A DNA stretch of 64,000 nt from assembly GCF_047778045.1 (NCBI RefSeq), contig NZ_CP180545.1:868001-932000 (forward strand), in the 5' to 3' direction. The notes beneath the pieces were generated by a model. That model made no database searches and was not told the origin of the DNA. It saw only the letters and a program-made list of their open reading frames with translations. The position numbers and the translations under genes were made by a program. Shown one piece after another: positions 8,070 to 17,508 of this stretch (its first letter is position 1; every line of letters begins with the position of its first letter). The DNA comes from Neptuniibacter sp047778045. GTDB taxonomy: Bacteria > Pseudomonadota > Gammaproteobacteria > Pseudomonadales > Balneatricaceae.

Positions 8070-9436
8070 TTGGTCAGTGGTTTTTGCAGCAGTTACAGCA
8101 AGCTTTTGGCGGGCAGATAACGGCTGATACTGAATTTACAGGTGTCAGTACAGACACGCGTACGATTAAGCAGGGCGACCTATTTGTCGCACTGGTTGGC
8201 CCGAATTTTGATGGTCATCAGTTTATAGAGCAGGCACTGGAAAAAGGCGCGGTCGCTGCGGTTGTTTCTCGATCTATGCCAGAAATTAAAGCGCCATTGT
8301 GGCAAGTTGAAGATACGCGTATTGCTTTGGGGAACATTGCGCAAGCGAATCGTCAGCGTTTTGATGGCACTGTTTACGCAGTGACAGGCAGCAGCGGTAA
8401 AACGACAGTTAAAGAGATGCTATTCGCGATTCTGTCTCAGAATAATCAGGTGCTGGCTACCAAAGGTAATCTGAATAATGACATCGGCGTACCGCTAACA
8501 CTGTTCGAATTAAGTGATCAGCATCAAATTGCTGTGATTGAACAGGGTGCAAGTGGTGGTGGTGAGATTGCTTATACGACTGCGATCTCTCTACCTGATG
8601 TTGCGATTTTGAATAACGCGATGGGCGCTCATCTGGAAGGGTTTGGCTCTCTGCAAGGTGTAGTCGAAGCCAAATCTGAGATCTTTTCGCAGTTAGATGA
8701 AACTCAAGGCACGGCTGTTATCAACCTAGATGATCCGCATACAGAGTATTGGTTAAATCAAAACCAAGGAAAGCCTCAGAGCAACTTCTCTCTTAGCTCC
8801 GAGAAAGCTGCTGTGTATGCGTCGGACTTGAAACCATCTAGCAATGGCTGTTTTTCTTTTGTTTTGCACAGAGGCTCTGAGTCTAAAACGGTTCAGCTGC
8901 AGGTGATGGGACAGCATAACGTTGCAAATGCCCTAGCTGCGGCAGCTGCTGTAAGCGCTAAAGAAATGTCGTTAGCGGAAATTTGCAGCGGTTTGGAATC
9001 CTTCACTGCAGTATCTGGACGTATGCGTTGCTTGTCGACAGCGTCTGGTGCTCAAGTAATTGATGATAGTTATAACGCCAATCCTGGTTCGGTAAATGCG
9101 GCAGTGGATCTGCTGGTTAGTTTGCCGGGTAAATCAGTATTGGTTTTAGGGGATATGGCTGAGTTGGGGGCAGATGCCGCTGATCAGCATGCACAGGTAG
9201 GCTGTCGGGCAGCGCAGAAGGGGGTTAGTTGCTTTTATGCAACTGGCGTGCTGTCCCGGCACTCTGTTTCAGCGTATAACGCTGCAGCAGATGGGCAGGG
9301 AATGCATTTTGAAACACGTGAAGAATTAACAACTGCATTGAAAGAACTGGCTGATCAGAATACCAATATTCTGATTAAAGGCTCGAGAAGTGCAGCGATG
9401 GATCAGGTCGTGAAGAACCTGACTGAAGGGGAATAG
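8066..9436 (+). CDS. murF: UDP-MurNAc-tripeptide:D-Ala-D-Ala ligase MurF
   Basis: Adds D-Ala-D-Ala to give UDP-MurNAc-pentapeptide. 456 residues, normal. N-terminal GVSTDTRTIKQGDLFVAL, P-loop VTGSSGKTTVKEM near residue 110, the LNNDIGVPLTLFEL and EQGASGGGEI segments, and the C-terminal IDDSYNANPGSV motif are all present. Start ATG overlaps the murE stop (ATGA). mraY follows after 6 bp. Confidence 0.97.
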   Translation: MIGQWFLQQLQQAFGGQITADTEFTGVSTDTRTIKQGDLFVALVGPNFDGHQFIEQALEKGAVAAVVSRSMPEIKAPLWQVEDTRIALGNIAQANRQRFDGTVYAVTGSSGKTTVKEMLFAILSQNNQVLATKGNLNNDIGVPLTLFELSDQHQIAVIEQGASGGGEIAYTTAISLPDVAILNNAMGAHLEGFGSLQGVVEAKSEIFSQLDETQGTAVINLDDPHTEYWLNQNQGKPQSNFSLSSEKAAVYASDLKPSSNGCFSFVLHRGSESKTVQLQVMGQHNVANALAAAAAVSAKEMSLAEICSGLESFTAVSGRMRCLSTASGAQVIDDSYNANPGSVNAAVDLLVSLPGKSVLVLGDMAELGADAADQHAQVGCRAAQKGVSCFYATGVLSRHSVSAYNAAADGQGMHFETREELTTALKELADQNTNILIKGSRSAAMDQVVKNLTEGE

Positions 9437-9442
9437 AAGGCA

Positions 9443-10525
9443 ATGCTACCACTGTTGGCAGAATTTTTATCGGAATATTACAGCGGCTTTGCTGTATTTC
9501 AGTACCTAACCCTGCGTGGGATTTTGGGTGTGTTAACAGCATTGTTGATAGCTTTGTGGGTCGGCCCTCATATGATCAACAAACTACGTAGTAATCAGAT
9601 TGGTCAAGCGGTACGAGATGATGGTCCTCAGACGCATTTGAGCAAAGCAGGTACACCAACAATGGGTGGTGCTTTGATCCTAGTTGCAATTGCGATTAGT
9701 ACCCTTTTGTGGAGTGATCTGACTAACCCTTATGTGTGGATTACGTTGGGCGTGACGCTTATTTTTGGTGCAGTGGGCTGGGTCGATGATTATCGTAAAG
9801 TGGTTGAGAAAAACCCACGAGGATTGCCTGCTAAGTGGAAGTATCTGTGGCAGTCAGTAGGTGGTATGGGTGCGGCAATATTACTCTATAGCATGGCTTC
9901 CACACCTGTTGAAACAGAGCTTCTGATTCCATTCCTAAAAGATGTGTCGATCGATCTCGGTATCTTCTTTATTGTCTTTACCTACTTTGTAATTGTCGGT
10001 AGCTCCAATGCGGTAAACCTTACTGATGGCTTAGATGGTCTAGCTATTTTGCCAACCGTAATGGTAGCTGGAGCTTTGGGTGTGTTTGCATATCTGTCCG
10101 GTAACATCAAATTTGCTGAATATCTGTTGATCCCTTACGTACCAGGTTCTGGTGAGCTGATTATATTTTGTGGTGCCATGGTTGGTGCTGGACTGGGATT
10201 CTTGTGGTTTAACACCTATCCAGCTCAGGTATTTATGGGTGATGTCGGTGCTTTGTCTTTAGGTGCTGCGCTAGGTGTTATTGCCGTTATCGTCCGTCAG
10301 GAATTTGTACTGTTCATTATGGGCGGTGTGTTTGTTGCTGAAACCGTGTCAGTAATTTTGCAGGTGGCATCGTTTAAATTAACAGGTCGCCGTATCTTCC
10401 GTATGGCGCCTTTGCACCACCATTTTGAATTGAAAGGTTGGCCAGAGCCTCGAGTAATTGTTCGTTTCTGGATCATCACAGTAGTTTTGGTGCTGATTGG
10501 CTTGGCATCTCTGAAAATTCGTTAA
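9443..10525 (+). CDS. mraY: Phospho-MurNAc-pentapeptide transferase MraY
   Basis: Integral membrane enzyme transferring phospho-MurNAc-pentapeptide to undecaprenyl phosphate, giving lipid I. 360 residues with about ten hydrophobic spans. Recognisable motifs: KAGTPTMGGALIL near residue 68, GWVDDYRKVV with the conserved Asp pair, SSNAVNLTDGLDGLA, FMGDVGALSLGAALG and the histidine-rich loop MAPLHHHFELKGWPEP near the C-terminus. Complete, in the usual place between murF and murD. Confidence 0.97.
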   Translation: MLPLLAEFLSEYYSGFAVFQYLTLRGILGVLTALLIALWVGPHMINKLRSNQIGQAVRDDGPQTHLSKAGTPTMGGALILVAIAISTLLWSDLTNPYVWITLGVTLIFGAVGWVDDYRKVVEKNPRGLPAKWKYLWQSVGGMGAAILLYSMASTPVETELLIPFLKDVSIDLGIFFIVFTYFVIVGSSNAVNLTDGLDGLAILPTVMVAGALGVFAYLSGNIKFAEYLLIPYVPGSGELIIFCGAMVGAGLGFLWFNTYPAQVFMGDVGALSLGAALGVIAVIVRQEFVLFIMGGVFVAETVSVILQVASFKLTGRRIFRMAPLHHHFELKGWPEPRVIVRFWIITVVLVLIGLASLKIR

Positions 10526-10539
10526 GGTAAAGTTTGAGC

Positions 10540-11889
10540 ATGAGTTTAATCGCCAGCGATAAATTAAAAGTAGTCATCGGTTTAGGTCAGACCGGGCTGG
10601 CATGTGCGCGCTATTTGGCGTCCAAAGGTGAGCGTTTTATCGTTGTTGATAGCCGAGAGAATCCTCCAGGCATGGATGAGCTATCAACAGAGCTTCCTGA
10701 CGTTAAACTGATTTGTGGCCCTTTTGATGCTGAACTACTGAGCAGTGCGTCAGAATTGATTTTGAGCCCTGGTGTTGCACAAAGTGATCCTGCTATTCAA
10801 ACGGCAGTAAAAGCGGGCGCGAAGTTAAGTGGTGATATTGATCTTTTCTGTAATGAGATCAATGCACCTATTGTTGCAATTACCGGTTCAAATGCTAAAA
10901 GTACGGTCACTACCTTGGTGGGTGAGATGGCTGCTGCAGCAGGCTTAAATGTTGGAGTGTGCGGGAATATTGGTACGCCTGTACTCGAGATGTTAAACGA
11001 GCCTGAAAAAGATCTGTATGTTATCGAACTATCCAGCTTCCAGTTAGAAACAACCAATGATCTTCGAGCAGCAGTTGCAACGGTACTCAATATTAGCCCT
11101 GATCATTTAGATCGTTATGATTCTATGCAGGGTTATTATCAGGCTAAACACCGGATTTTCCGCGGAGCTAAAAAGGTCGTAGTTAACCGTGATGATGCAC
11201 TGACAATGCCATTAATGCCGAGTGGTGTTGATCAGCTTGCTTACCACTTAGGTAAACCTGATCTGAAAGTCTTTGGTTTGATTGAAGAGAAGGGTGAAAC
11301 CTGGCTTGCCGTTGGTCTGGACAAATTAATACCTGTATCTGAGTTAAAAATACGTGGTAGTCATAACATGGCCAATGCACTGTCTGCATTGGCTTTAGGT
11401 CAGTCAGTTGGCTTGCCAATGGATGCGATGCTAACAGCTTTAAAGAATTTTGCTGGTTTGAAGCATCGTTGCCAGTGGGTCGCTGAAAAAGCCGGTATTG
11501 AATACTACAACGATTCCAAAGGTACTAACGTTGGTGCGACTGTTGCTGCGCTGAACGGTTTAGGAAAAACCCTATCTACAGATCAGCGTATTGTGTTAAT
11601 TGCTGGTGGTGTTGGTAAAGGAGCCGAATTTTCTGAATTGGCTGAACCAATGAAGCAGTTTGCAAGAGCGCTGATCTATATCGGTGAGGATGGGCCTCGT
11701 TTAGCTGACAGTTGTGAAGACGTAATTAAAGAATCAGCGGACGATATGCAAGCTGCTGTTGCAAAGGCGCAAGCTCAAGCGAAGGAAGGGGATATTGTTC
11801 TGCTTTCACCTGCCTGTGCGAGCTTTGATATGTTTTCTGGTTTTCCCGCTCGTGGTGATGCTTTTATTGATGCGGTGGAGGCTCTTTAA
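10540..11889 (+). CDS. murD: UDP-MurNAc-L-alanine:D-glutamate ligase MurD
   Basis: Cytoplasmic ATP-dependent ligase adding D-Glu. The ATG at 10540 (MSLIASDKLKV) is preferred to a TTG at 10534; 449 residues. N-terminal UDP-binding fold with GLGQTGLACARYLASKG, central domain with P-loop AITGSNAKSTVTTL, the SSFQLET segment, and C-terminal domain with LSPACASFDMF. The P-loop carries Ala where E. coli has Gly (GSNGKST); the catalytic Lys and Ser/Thr are kept, so activity is expected. The stop overlaps the ftsW start (TAATG). Confidence 0.97.
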   Translation: MSLIASDKLKVVIGLGQTGLACARYLASKGERFIVVDSRENPPGMDELSTELPDVKLICGPFDAELLSSASELILSPGVAQSDPAIQTAVKAGAKLSGDIDLFCNEINAPIVAITGSNAKSTVTTLVGEMAAAAGLNVGVCGNIGTPVLEMLNEPEKDLYVIELSSFQLETTNDLRAAVATVLNISPDHLDRYDSMQGYYQAKHRIFRGAKKVVVNRDDALTMPLMPSGVDQLAYHLGKPDLKVFGLIEEKGETWLAVGLDKLIPVSELKIRGSHNMANALSALALGQSVGLPMDAMLTALKNFAGLKHRCQWVAEKAGIEYYNDSKGTNVGATVAALNGLGKTLSTDQRIVLIAGGVGKGAEFSELAEPMKQFARALIYIGEDGPRLADSCEDVIKESADDMQAAVAKAQAQAKEGDIVLLSPACASFDMFSGFPARGDAFIDAVEAL

Positions 11890-13136
11890 TGATCTCTTTG
11901 GCGATGACAAACATTAAGCAGAGGTTCGAGGGTTTAATTCCTTCTCCTCCGCCTGTTTGTGCGTCACAAAGAGTGTTGCCATTTGACCCTTGGGTGCTGG
12001 CTTGTTCAGTTGCTCTAGTTCTAACGGGTTTTGTAATGATTAGCTCTGCTTCTTTAGATGTGGCGCTAAAAAATAACGGTACAGCGTATTTTTACGTTAT
12101 TCGTCAGTTCATATTTATCATGCTGGCGATGATTGGTGCTGTGGTTGTTTGGAATATCCCAATGCGTTTTTGGGAAAAAACAGGGCACTGGTGGATGTTA
12201 GCTGCCGGTGTTTTACTGATTTTAGTCCTTATCCCAGGTGTAGGTAAGGGGGTAAATGGTAGTCACCGTTGGTTGCCGTTGGGTCCTTTAAATCTTCAGG
12301 CATCCGAAGTCGCTAAGTTTTGTATGGTGATGTACATGGCTGGCTACTTGGTGAGACGCTTGGATGAAGTGCGTAGCAGTTGGAAAGGGATTGCGAAGCC
12401 GACTCTACCTTTGGGTATTTTTTGTGTGTTGCTGTACTTTGAGCCGGACTTTGGTGCCTTAGTTGTCCTGATGGGGACGGTTATGGGGATGATCTTTTTG
12501 GGTGGGATGCGCTTTTCCCAATTCTTGATGGTTATCTCTGGTGTAGTGGGTTTGTTAGTGGCTGTTGTAGGTTTGCAGCCTTACCGAGTAGCTCGACTTC
12601 AGAGCTTCTTAGATCCATGGTCTGATCCTTTTGGAACAGGGTATCAGTTATCGCAGGCACAGATCGCTTTTGGTCGTGGTGAATGGTTTGGAACGGGGTT
12701 AGGTAATAGCGTTCAAAAGCTATTTTATCTGCCAGAAGCTCATACTGACTTTGTGTTTTCAGTATTGGCCGAAGAGTTAGGTTTTATCGGCGCGATTGCT
12801 TTGATCTTGGTTTATGCCGTATTAATCGTGAATATTTTCCGTATTGGTCGTCGAGCTGAAAAGGTAAAATCCTTTTTCTCTGCTTATGTCTGTTACGGCT
12901 TTGCAATTATCTTTGCAGGGCAGGCGTTGATCAATATTGGAGTGAATGTTGGCGCTTTACCTACAAAAGGTTTAACGCTTCCTTTGGTGAGTTACGGTGG
13001 AAGTAGTTTGTTAGTGAGTTGTGCCATGTTGGCCGTTATTTTGAGAGTTGACTACGAATTGAAATTAGCTGGGAAAAATCAGCCAGATGCTGAAGCTAAA
13101 GAGCGTAAACAAAAAAGTCAGGAGGCTGCCGCATGA
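11889..13136 (+). CDS. ftsW: Septal peptidoglycan glycosyltransferase FtsW
   Basis: SEDS-family polymerase of septal peptidoglycan, partner of FtsI. 415 residues with about ten membrane spans. A 35-residue cytoplasmic N-terminus precedes the first span. SEDS markers: GVNGSHRWLPLGPLNLQASE near residue 120, FEPDFGALVV, GNSVQKLFYLPEAHTDFVFS and the C-terminal NVGALPTKGLTLPLVSYGGS. The Asp in the EAHTDF loop corresponds to the catalytic region of SEDS enzymes. ATGA overlap with murG. Confidence 0.97.
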   Translation: MISLAMTNIKQRFEGLIPSPPPVCASQRVLPFDPWVLACSVALVLTGFVMISSASLDVALKNNGTAYFYVIRQFIFIMLAMIGAVVVWNIPMRFWEKTGHWWMLAAGVLLILVLIPGVGKGVNGSHRWLPLGPLNLQASEVAKFCMVMYMAGYLVRRLDEVRSSWKGIAKPTLPLGIFCVLLYFEPDFGALVVLMGTVMGMIFLGGMRFSQFLMVISGVVGLLVAVVGLQPYRVARLQSFLDPWSDPFGTGYQLSQAQIAFGRGEWFGTGLGNSVQKLFYLPEAHTDFVFSVLAEELGFIGAIALILVYAVLIVNIFRIGRRAEKVKSFFSAYVCYGFAIIFAGQALINIGVNVGALPTKGLTLPLVSYGGSSLLVSCAMLAVILRVDYELKLAGKNQPDAEAKERKQKSQEAAA

Positions 13137-14224
13137 GCGCTTCTGATAAAAAAGTAGCTTTGATTATGGCTGGTGGCACTGGCGGCCATGTATTCCCTGC
13201 ATTGGCCACTGCAGAGAAACTACAGGAACAAGGTATTCATGTTGAATGGTTGGGTTCTCGACACGGAATAGAAGCTGATTTGGTGCCTGCTGCGGGATTA
13301 AAGCTGCATTCTATTGAAGTAAGAGGCCTAAGAGGTAAAGGGAAGTTAAGTCTTCTTTTGGCTCCATTTAAACTTTTGATCGCTTTGTGGCAGGCGCTAT
13401 CGGTTGTTCGCTCTGTTAAACCTGATGTTGTATTAGGTATGGGCGGTTTTGCTTCTGGTCCAGGTGGCCTTGCTGCGTGGTTGCTAAGAATTCCGTTGAT
13501 CATTCACGAACAGAATGCTGTTGCAGGAATGACTAACAAGGCTTTGTCTAAATTAGCCAAAAAAGTTCTGGAAGCGTTCCAAGGTGCATTCAAAAGTGGC
13601 CTAACGACTCAAACTGTGGGTAATCCGGTACGCGGAAGTATTTTGAATTTACCTGAACCTAAAGAGCGTTTTTCTGATCGTGAAGGGCCTTTGCGTCTTT
13701 TGGTTGTAGGTGGAAGTTTAGGCGCGAAAGCAATTAACGACCTTCTGCCTGAAGTGCTTGCTGATTTACCTCAGGAGCAACGTCCAGAGGTTTGGCATCA
13801 GGCAGGAAAAAGAAATATTGAAGAAACTCAGCAGCGTTATGAAGCGCTGGGCGTAAATGAGTGTAAAGTTGTGCCATTTATCGATGATATGGCAGAAGCT
13901 TATAGTTGGGCAGATGTCGTTTTATGTCGTGCTGGTGCTTTAACGGTGAGTGAATTGAGCAATGCAGGTGTGGCATCTGTATTAGTGCCTTTCCCTTATG
14001 CGGTTGATGATCACCAAACTAAAAACGCAAATTATCTTGCTGAGAGAGATGCTGCGATTTTAATTCAGCAGGCGGATCTTAATAAAGAAACGCTAACAGC
14101 ATTATTAACAGAACAATTAAATCAACGAGAAACGTTGATGGAAATGGCGAACAAAGCGCTATCACTAGGTAAACCTGAAGCAAGTGATGTGGTAGCAAAT
14201 GTTTGTCTTGAGGCAATGAAGTAA
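13133..14224 (+). CDS. murG: Lipid II synthase MurG (UDP-GlcNAc transferase)
   Basis: Peripheral membrane GT-B glycosyltransferase that adds GlcNAc to lipid I to give lipid II on the inner face of the membrane. 363 residues. Glycine-rich N-terminal loop AGGTGGHVFPAL at 14-25, GMGGFASGPGG, HEQNAVAGMTN, a second glycine-rich loop VVGGSLGAKAIN, and the donor-site region CRAGALTVSEL with PFPYAVDDHQTKNA. It overlaps both neighbours (ATGA with ftsW, TAATG with murC). Confidence 0.97.
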   Translation: MSASDKKVALIMAGGTGGHVFPALATAEKLQEQGIHVEWLGSRHGIEADLVPAAGLKLHSIEVRGLRGKGKLSLLLAPFKLLIALWQALSVVRSVKPDVVLGMGGFASGPGGLAAWLLRIPLIIHEQNAVAGMTNKALSKLAKKVLEAFQGAFKSGLTTQTVGNPVRGSILNLPEPKERFSDREGPLRLLVVGGSLGAKAINDLLPEVLADLPQEQRPEVWHQAGKRNIEETQQRYEALGVNECKVVPFIDDMAEAYSWADVVLCRAGALTVSELSNAGVASVLVPFPYAVDDHQTKNANYLAERDAAILIQQADLNKETLTALLTEQLNQRETLMEMANKALSLGKPEASDVVANVCLEAMK

Positions 14225-15672
14225 TGAAACAACAAAATGCTTTCACCCGTTATGAAATACCGGAAATGCGCCGTATCAGCCGAATTCATTTTATCGGCAT
14301 TGGTGGTGTGGGTATGTGTGGTATTGCGGAAGTATTGCTGAATCAGGGATATCAGATCTCAGGTTCAGATATTAAAGTATCCGCGACGACTCAACGCCTA
14401 GAAGGCTTGGGTATGAACATCTTTATTGGGCATGCCGATACCAATGTTTCAGGTGTGGATGTGGTTGTTGTCTCCACTGCGGTTAACGAAGAAAACCCAG
14501 AAGTGAAAGCTGCGCGTGAACAGCGTATTCCGATTGTTCGTCGTGCTGAAATGTTGGCTGAATTAATGCGCTACCGTCACGGTATCGCTGTAGCTGGCAC
14601 GCACGGCAAAACAACGACGACAAGTCTGTTAGCTTCCATCTTTGCTGAAGGTGAGCTTGATCCAACATTTGTGATTGGCGGTCGACTGAACAGTGCTGGC
14701 ACCAACGCCAAAATGGGTACGAGCCGCTATCTTGTGGCAGAGGCTGATGAAAGTGATGCTTCATTCCTTCACTTACAGCCTATGGTTGCGATTGTTACAA
14801 ACATCGATGCGGACCATATGGAAACTTATGAGAATGACTTCTCTAAGTTGAAGAAAACATTTGTGGAGTTTCTACATAACCTACCGTTCTACGGTCTTGC
14901 GGTTATGTGTATCGATGATTCTGTTGTAAGGGAAATCCTTCCGGAAGTTAGTCGTCCAGTGTTGACTTACGGTGTAGAGGAAGATGCTGACTACCGTGCT
15001 GAGAATATCAGGCAAGAAGGTATGTACACCCGCTTTACCGTTAAGCGCCCAGGGGATTTTGCCGATCTAGAAATCTCACTGAATATGCCGGGCCATCACA
15101 ATATGTTGAATGCCTTAGCGACTATTGCTGTAGCTACCGATGAGGGCATTAGTGATGAAGCAATCTGCACAGCATTAACTAAGTTCGAAGGCGTTGGTCG
15201 TCGTTTCCAAGTTTTGGGGGACGTGCCTGTCAATGGTGGTAGTGTTATGTTGGTTGATGATTACGGTCACCACCCAAGAGAAGTTAATGCCGTAGTTAAA
15301 GCTATTCGTGAAGGCTGGCCAGATAAACGTTTGGTAATGATTAATCAGCCTCATCGTTATAGCCGAACTCGTGATTTGTATGAAGACTTTGTGGAAGTAC
15401 TTTCTGAAGCAGATGTGTTGTTGCTTCTAGAAGTCTACGCCGCGGGTGAAGAGCCAATTGCTGGCGCTGATAGCCGCAGCTTATGTCGAAGCATTCGTCA
15501 GCGTGGTCGTATAGATCCGGTATTTGTTAGCGATAAAGACACCGTTGCCGATGTGCTGAAAGATATTTTGGAGCCAGGTGATCTATTACTGACTCAAGGT
15601 GCGGGTGATATTACAGCGCTTGCTCATCAGCTAAAACAGGCCAATCTTGTAGCCGATAAGGAGGGAAAATGA
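14224..15672 (+). CDS. murC: UDP-MurNAc:L-alanine ligase MurC
   Basis: First of the four Mur amide ligases, adding L-Ala. 482 residues. N-terminal Rossmann-like IHFIGIGGVGMCGIAEVL, P-loop VAGTHGKTTTTSLLA near residue 123, EADESDASFLHL, and the C-terminal domain with DDYGHHPREV and QPHRYSRTRDL. Here murC lies directly before ddl, joining the last ligases with D-Ala-D-Ala supply. ATGA overlap with ddl. Confidence 0.97.
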   Translation: MKQQNAFTRYEIPEMRRISRIHFIGIGGVGMCGIAEVLLNQGYQISGSDIKVSATTQRLEGLGMNIFIGHADTNVSGVDVVVVSTAVNEENPEVKAAREQRIPIVRRAEMLAELMRYRHGIAVAGTHGKTTTTSLLASIFAEGELDPTFVIGGRLNSAGTNAKMGTSRYLVAEADESDASFLHLQPMVAIVTNIDADHMETYENDFSKLKKTFVEFLHNLPFYGLAVMCIDDSVVREILPEVSRPVLTYGVEEDADYRAENIRQEGMYTRFTVKRPGDFADLEISLNMPGHHNMLNALATIAVATDEGISDEAICTALTKFEGVGRRFQVLGDVPVNGGSVMLVDDYGHHPREVNAVVKAIREGWPDKRLVMINQPHRYSRTRDLYEDFVEVLSEADVLLLLEVYAAGEEPIAGADSRSLCRSIRQRGRIDPVFVSDKDTVADVLKDILEPGDLLLTQGAGDITALAHQLKQANLVADKEGK

Positions 15673-16613
15673 GTTATCAAATTGATGCTCAAATGAAATC
15701 CGACTTCGGACGAGTTGCGGTTATTTTTGGTGGTAATTCATCTGAGCGTGATGTTTCACTCAAGAGTGGTGCTGAGGTTTTAGCTGGACTACAACGTGCA
15801 GGTGTCGATGCATTTGGTATCGATCTCTATGGTCCTAATGGCGACCAACAACCGTTACAGCAATTACAAGAAAGTTACTTTGATCGTGCCTTTTTGATTT
15901 TACATGGCCCAGGCGGTGAAGACGGTACCTTGCAAGGTGCGTTGGAAATGCTAGGCAAACCATACACCGGAAGTGGTGTGGCAGCTTCTGCAATCGGTAT
16001 GGATAAGTTAAGAACCAAGCAGGTGTGGATAGGCGCAGGCTTGCCGACTCCAACCTTTGCGACATTCAATGGTGAGTTTGAGGTTGATGACATCGTTGAG
16101 CGTCTTGGTTTACCGATGATTGTTAAACCTGCGCACGAAGGTTCCAGTATTGGAATGAGTAAAGTTGCCAGTGCTAGTGAACTAGAAACGGCATTGGAAA
16201 CAGCTGCTGGTTTTGATCGTAGTGTGATTGCTGAAAGTTGGATGAGTGGTGACGAGTATACCGTTGCAGTGCTTGATGGTTCTGCGTTGCCTCCTATTCA
16301 GCTAGTCACGCAGCACGAGTTTTATGACTTTGATGCAAAATACCTAGCGAACGATACGCAGTATAAGTTCGATCATGGTTTGTCTGAGGACAAATTAACA
16401 TCCCTGAAGCGCCTCGCTGAACAAGCATTTTCCGCCGTTGGTTGTAAAGGCTGGGGGCGTGTAGATGTGATGCAAGATCAAGATGGAAACTTCCAACTAT
16501 TAGAAGTTAATACGGCTCCGGGTATGACGGATCATAGTCTTGTGCCTATGGCAGCGCGAGAGCAAGGGATTAGCTTTGATGAGTTGGTCGTAAGAATATT
16601 AAAAACGGCCTAA
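15669..16613 (+). CDS. ddl: D-alanine:D-alanine ligase
   Basis: ATP-grasp enzyme making the D-Ala-D-Ala dipeptide used by MurF. 314 residues, DdlB-type by position in the dcw cluster. Visible motifs: VIFGGNSSERDVSLKSG at 18-34, LHGPGGEDGTLQG, the ATP-grasp loop VKPAHEGSSIGMSKV, and the metal-binding C-terminal LLEVNTAPGMTDHSLVP. ftsQ begins 4 bp after its stop. Confidence 0.97.
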   Translation: MSYQIDAQMKSDFGRVAVIFGGNSSERDVSLKSGAEVLAGLQRAGVDAFGIDLYGPNGDQQPLQQLQESYFDRAFLILHGPGGEDGTLQGALEMLGKPYTGSGVAASAIGMDKLRTKQVWIGAGLPTPTFATFNGEFEVDDIVERLGLPMIVKPAHEGSSIGMSKVASASELETALETAAGFDRSVIAESWMSGDEYTVAVLDGSALPPIQLVTQHEFYDFDAKYLANDTQYKFDHGLSEDKLTSLKRLAEQAFSAVGCKGWGRVDVMQDQDGNFQLLEVNTAPGMTDHSLVPMAAREQGISFDELVVRILKTA

Positions 16614-16617
16614 TAGA

Positions 16618-17508
16618 ATGAACTTTTTACGATTTTTTCGACAAACTGAACCATTAGAGGAGCAAGAAGTAGAACTTGCTAAGCCTCGCGGTGCAAGTCG
16701 TGAAAAAATCGTAAAAAAAGATACTGAAAAAGGGAAAGCTGATAAAAAAAATCCTAAAAAGGATGGCTTCGTAAATAACGATTCTGAATTTTGGTGGAAG
16801 CCATTTTGGACGCTGTCTTCGCTAGTGATTTTTATCGGCGTTTTATGGGGTATTGGTCATAACTTATGGCAGTGGTTGGACCGTCCGATAACGAGCGTAG
16901 TTATTGAAGGTAAAACCCAACATTTGGACCGAGGTAGGTTAGGGAAGATTATCGCTGATGATCTAACAGCGAATCTATTAGAGGTTGATATTGAATCGGT
17001 TCAATCACTAGTAAGTGAACAGCCATGGGTCAGGGTCTCCTCTATTCGACGAGATTGGCCCGATACCTTACTTGTTGAGGTTGAGGAAGAGGTGCCGGTT
17101 GCTCGTTGGGGAGAGAGGGGGTTATTGAACCATCAGGGCGATATATTTTGGCCAGAGCTTTCTAAAGAATATCGGAGCTTGCCTAGATTGAGTGGGCCTG
17201 CACCAGATACGGAAAGGGTGATGTCACAGTTCCATGATTTTAATCAGATGCTGAAGCCGATGGGTCTGAGTGTTGTTGCACTGGATTTAGAGGCTCGTGG
17301 AGCCTGGACAATAGAATTAGATAATCAAATAAAAGTGGTTGTAGGCCGAGAGGCAATCAATGCGCGTTTACAACGCTTTTTGACTTTGTATAAACAACGA
17401 TTGGCTGCTCAAGCGGCTGATATAGAATCAATCGATATACGTTACACCCATGGGGTGGCGGTGAAATGGCGGGAAAAACCCGAAAGCGAAATGCAGGATA
17501 AAACATAA
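16618..17508 (+). CDS. ftsQ: Cell division protein FtsQ
   Basis: Bitopic divisome scaffold linking FtsL-FtsB to early division proteins. 296 residues. The cytoplasmic N-terminus (about 1-60) is unusually lysine-rich (KKDTEKGKADKKNPKK). One membrane span at about 64-86 (LSSLVIFIGVLWGIG), then a POTRA domain beginning at ITSVVIEGKTQHL and a beta domain with WPDTLLVEVEEEVPVARW, the signature of the family. The TAATG overlap couples it to ftsA. Confidence 0.95.
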   Translation: MNFLRFFRQTEPLEEQEVELAKPRGASREKIVKKDTEKGKADKKNPKKDGFVNNDSEFWWKPFWTLSSLVIFIGVLWGIGHNLWQWLDRPITSVVIEGKTQHLDRGRLGKIIADDLTANLLEVDIESVQSLVSEQPWVRVSSIRRDWPDTLLVEVEEEVPVARWGERGLLNHQGDIFWPELSKEYRSLPRLSGPAPDTERVMSQFHDFNQMLKPMGLSVVALDLEARGAWTIELDNQIKVVVGREAINARLQRFLTLYKQRLAAQAADIESIDIRYTHGVAVKWREKPESEMQDKT

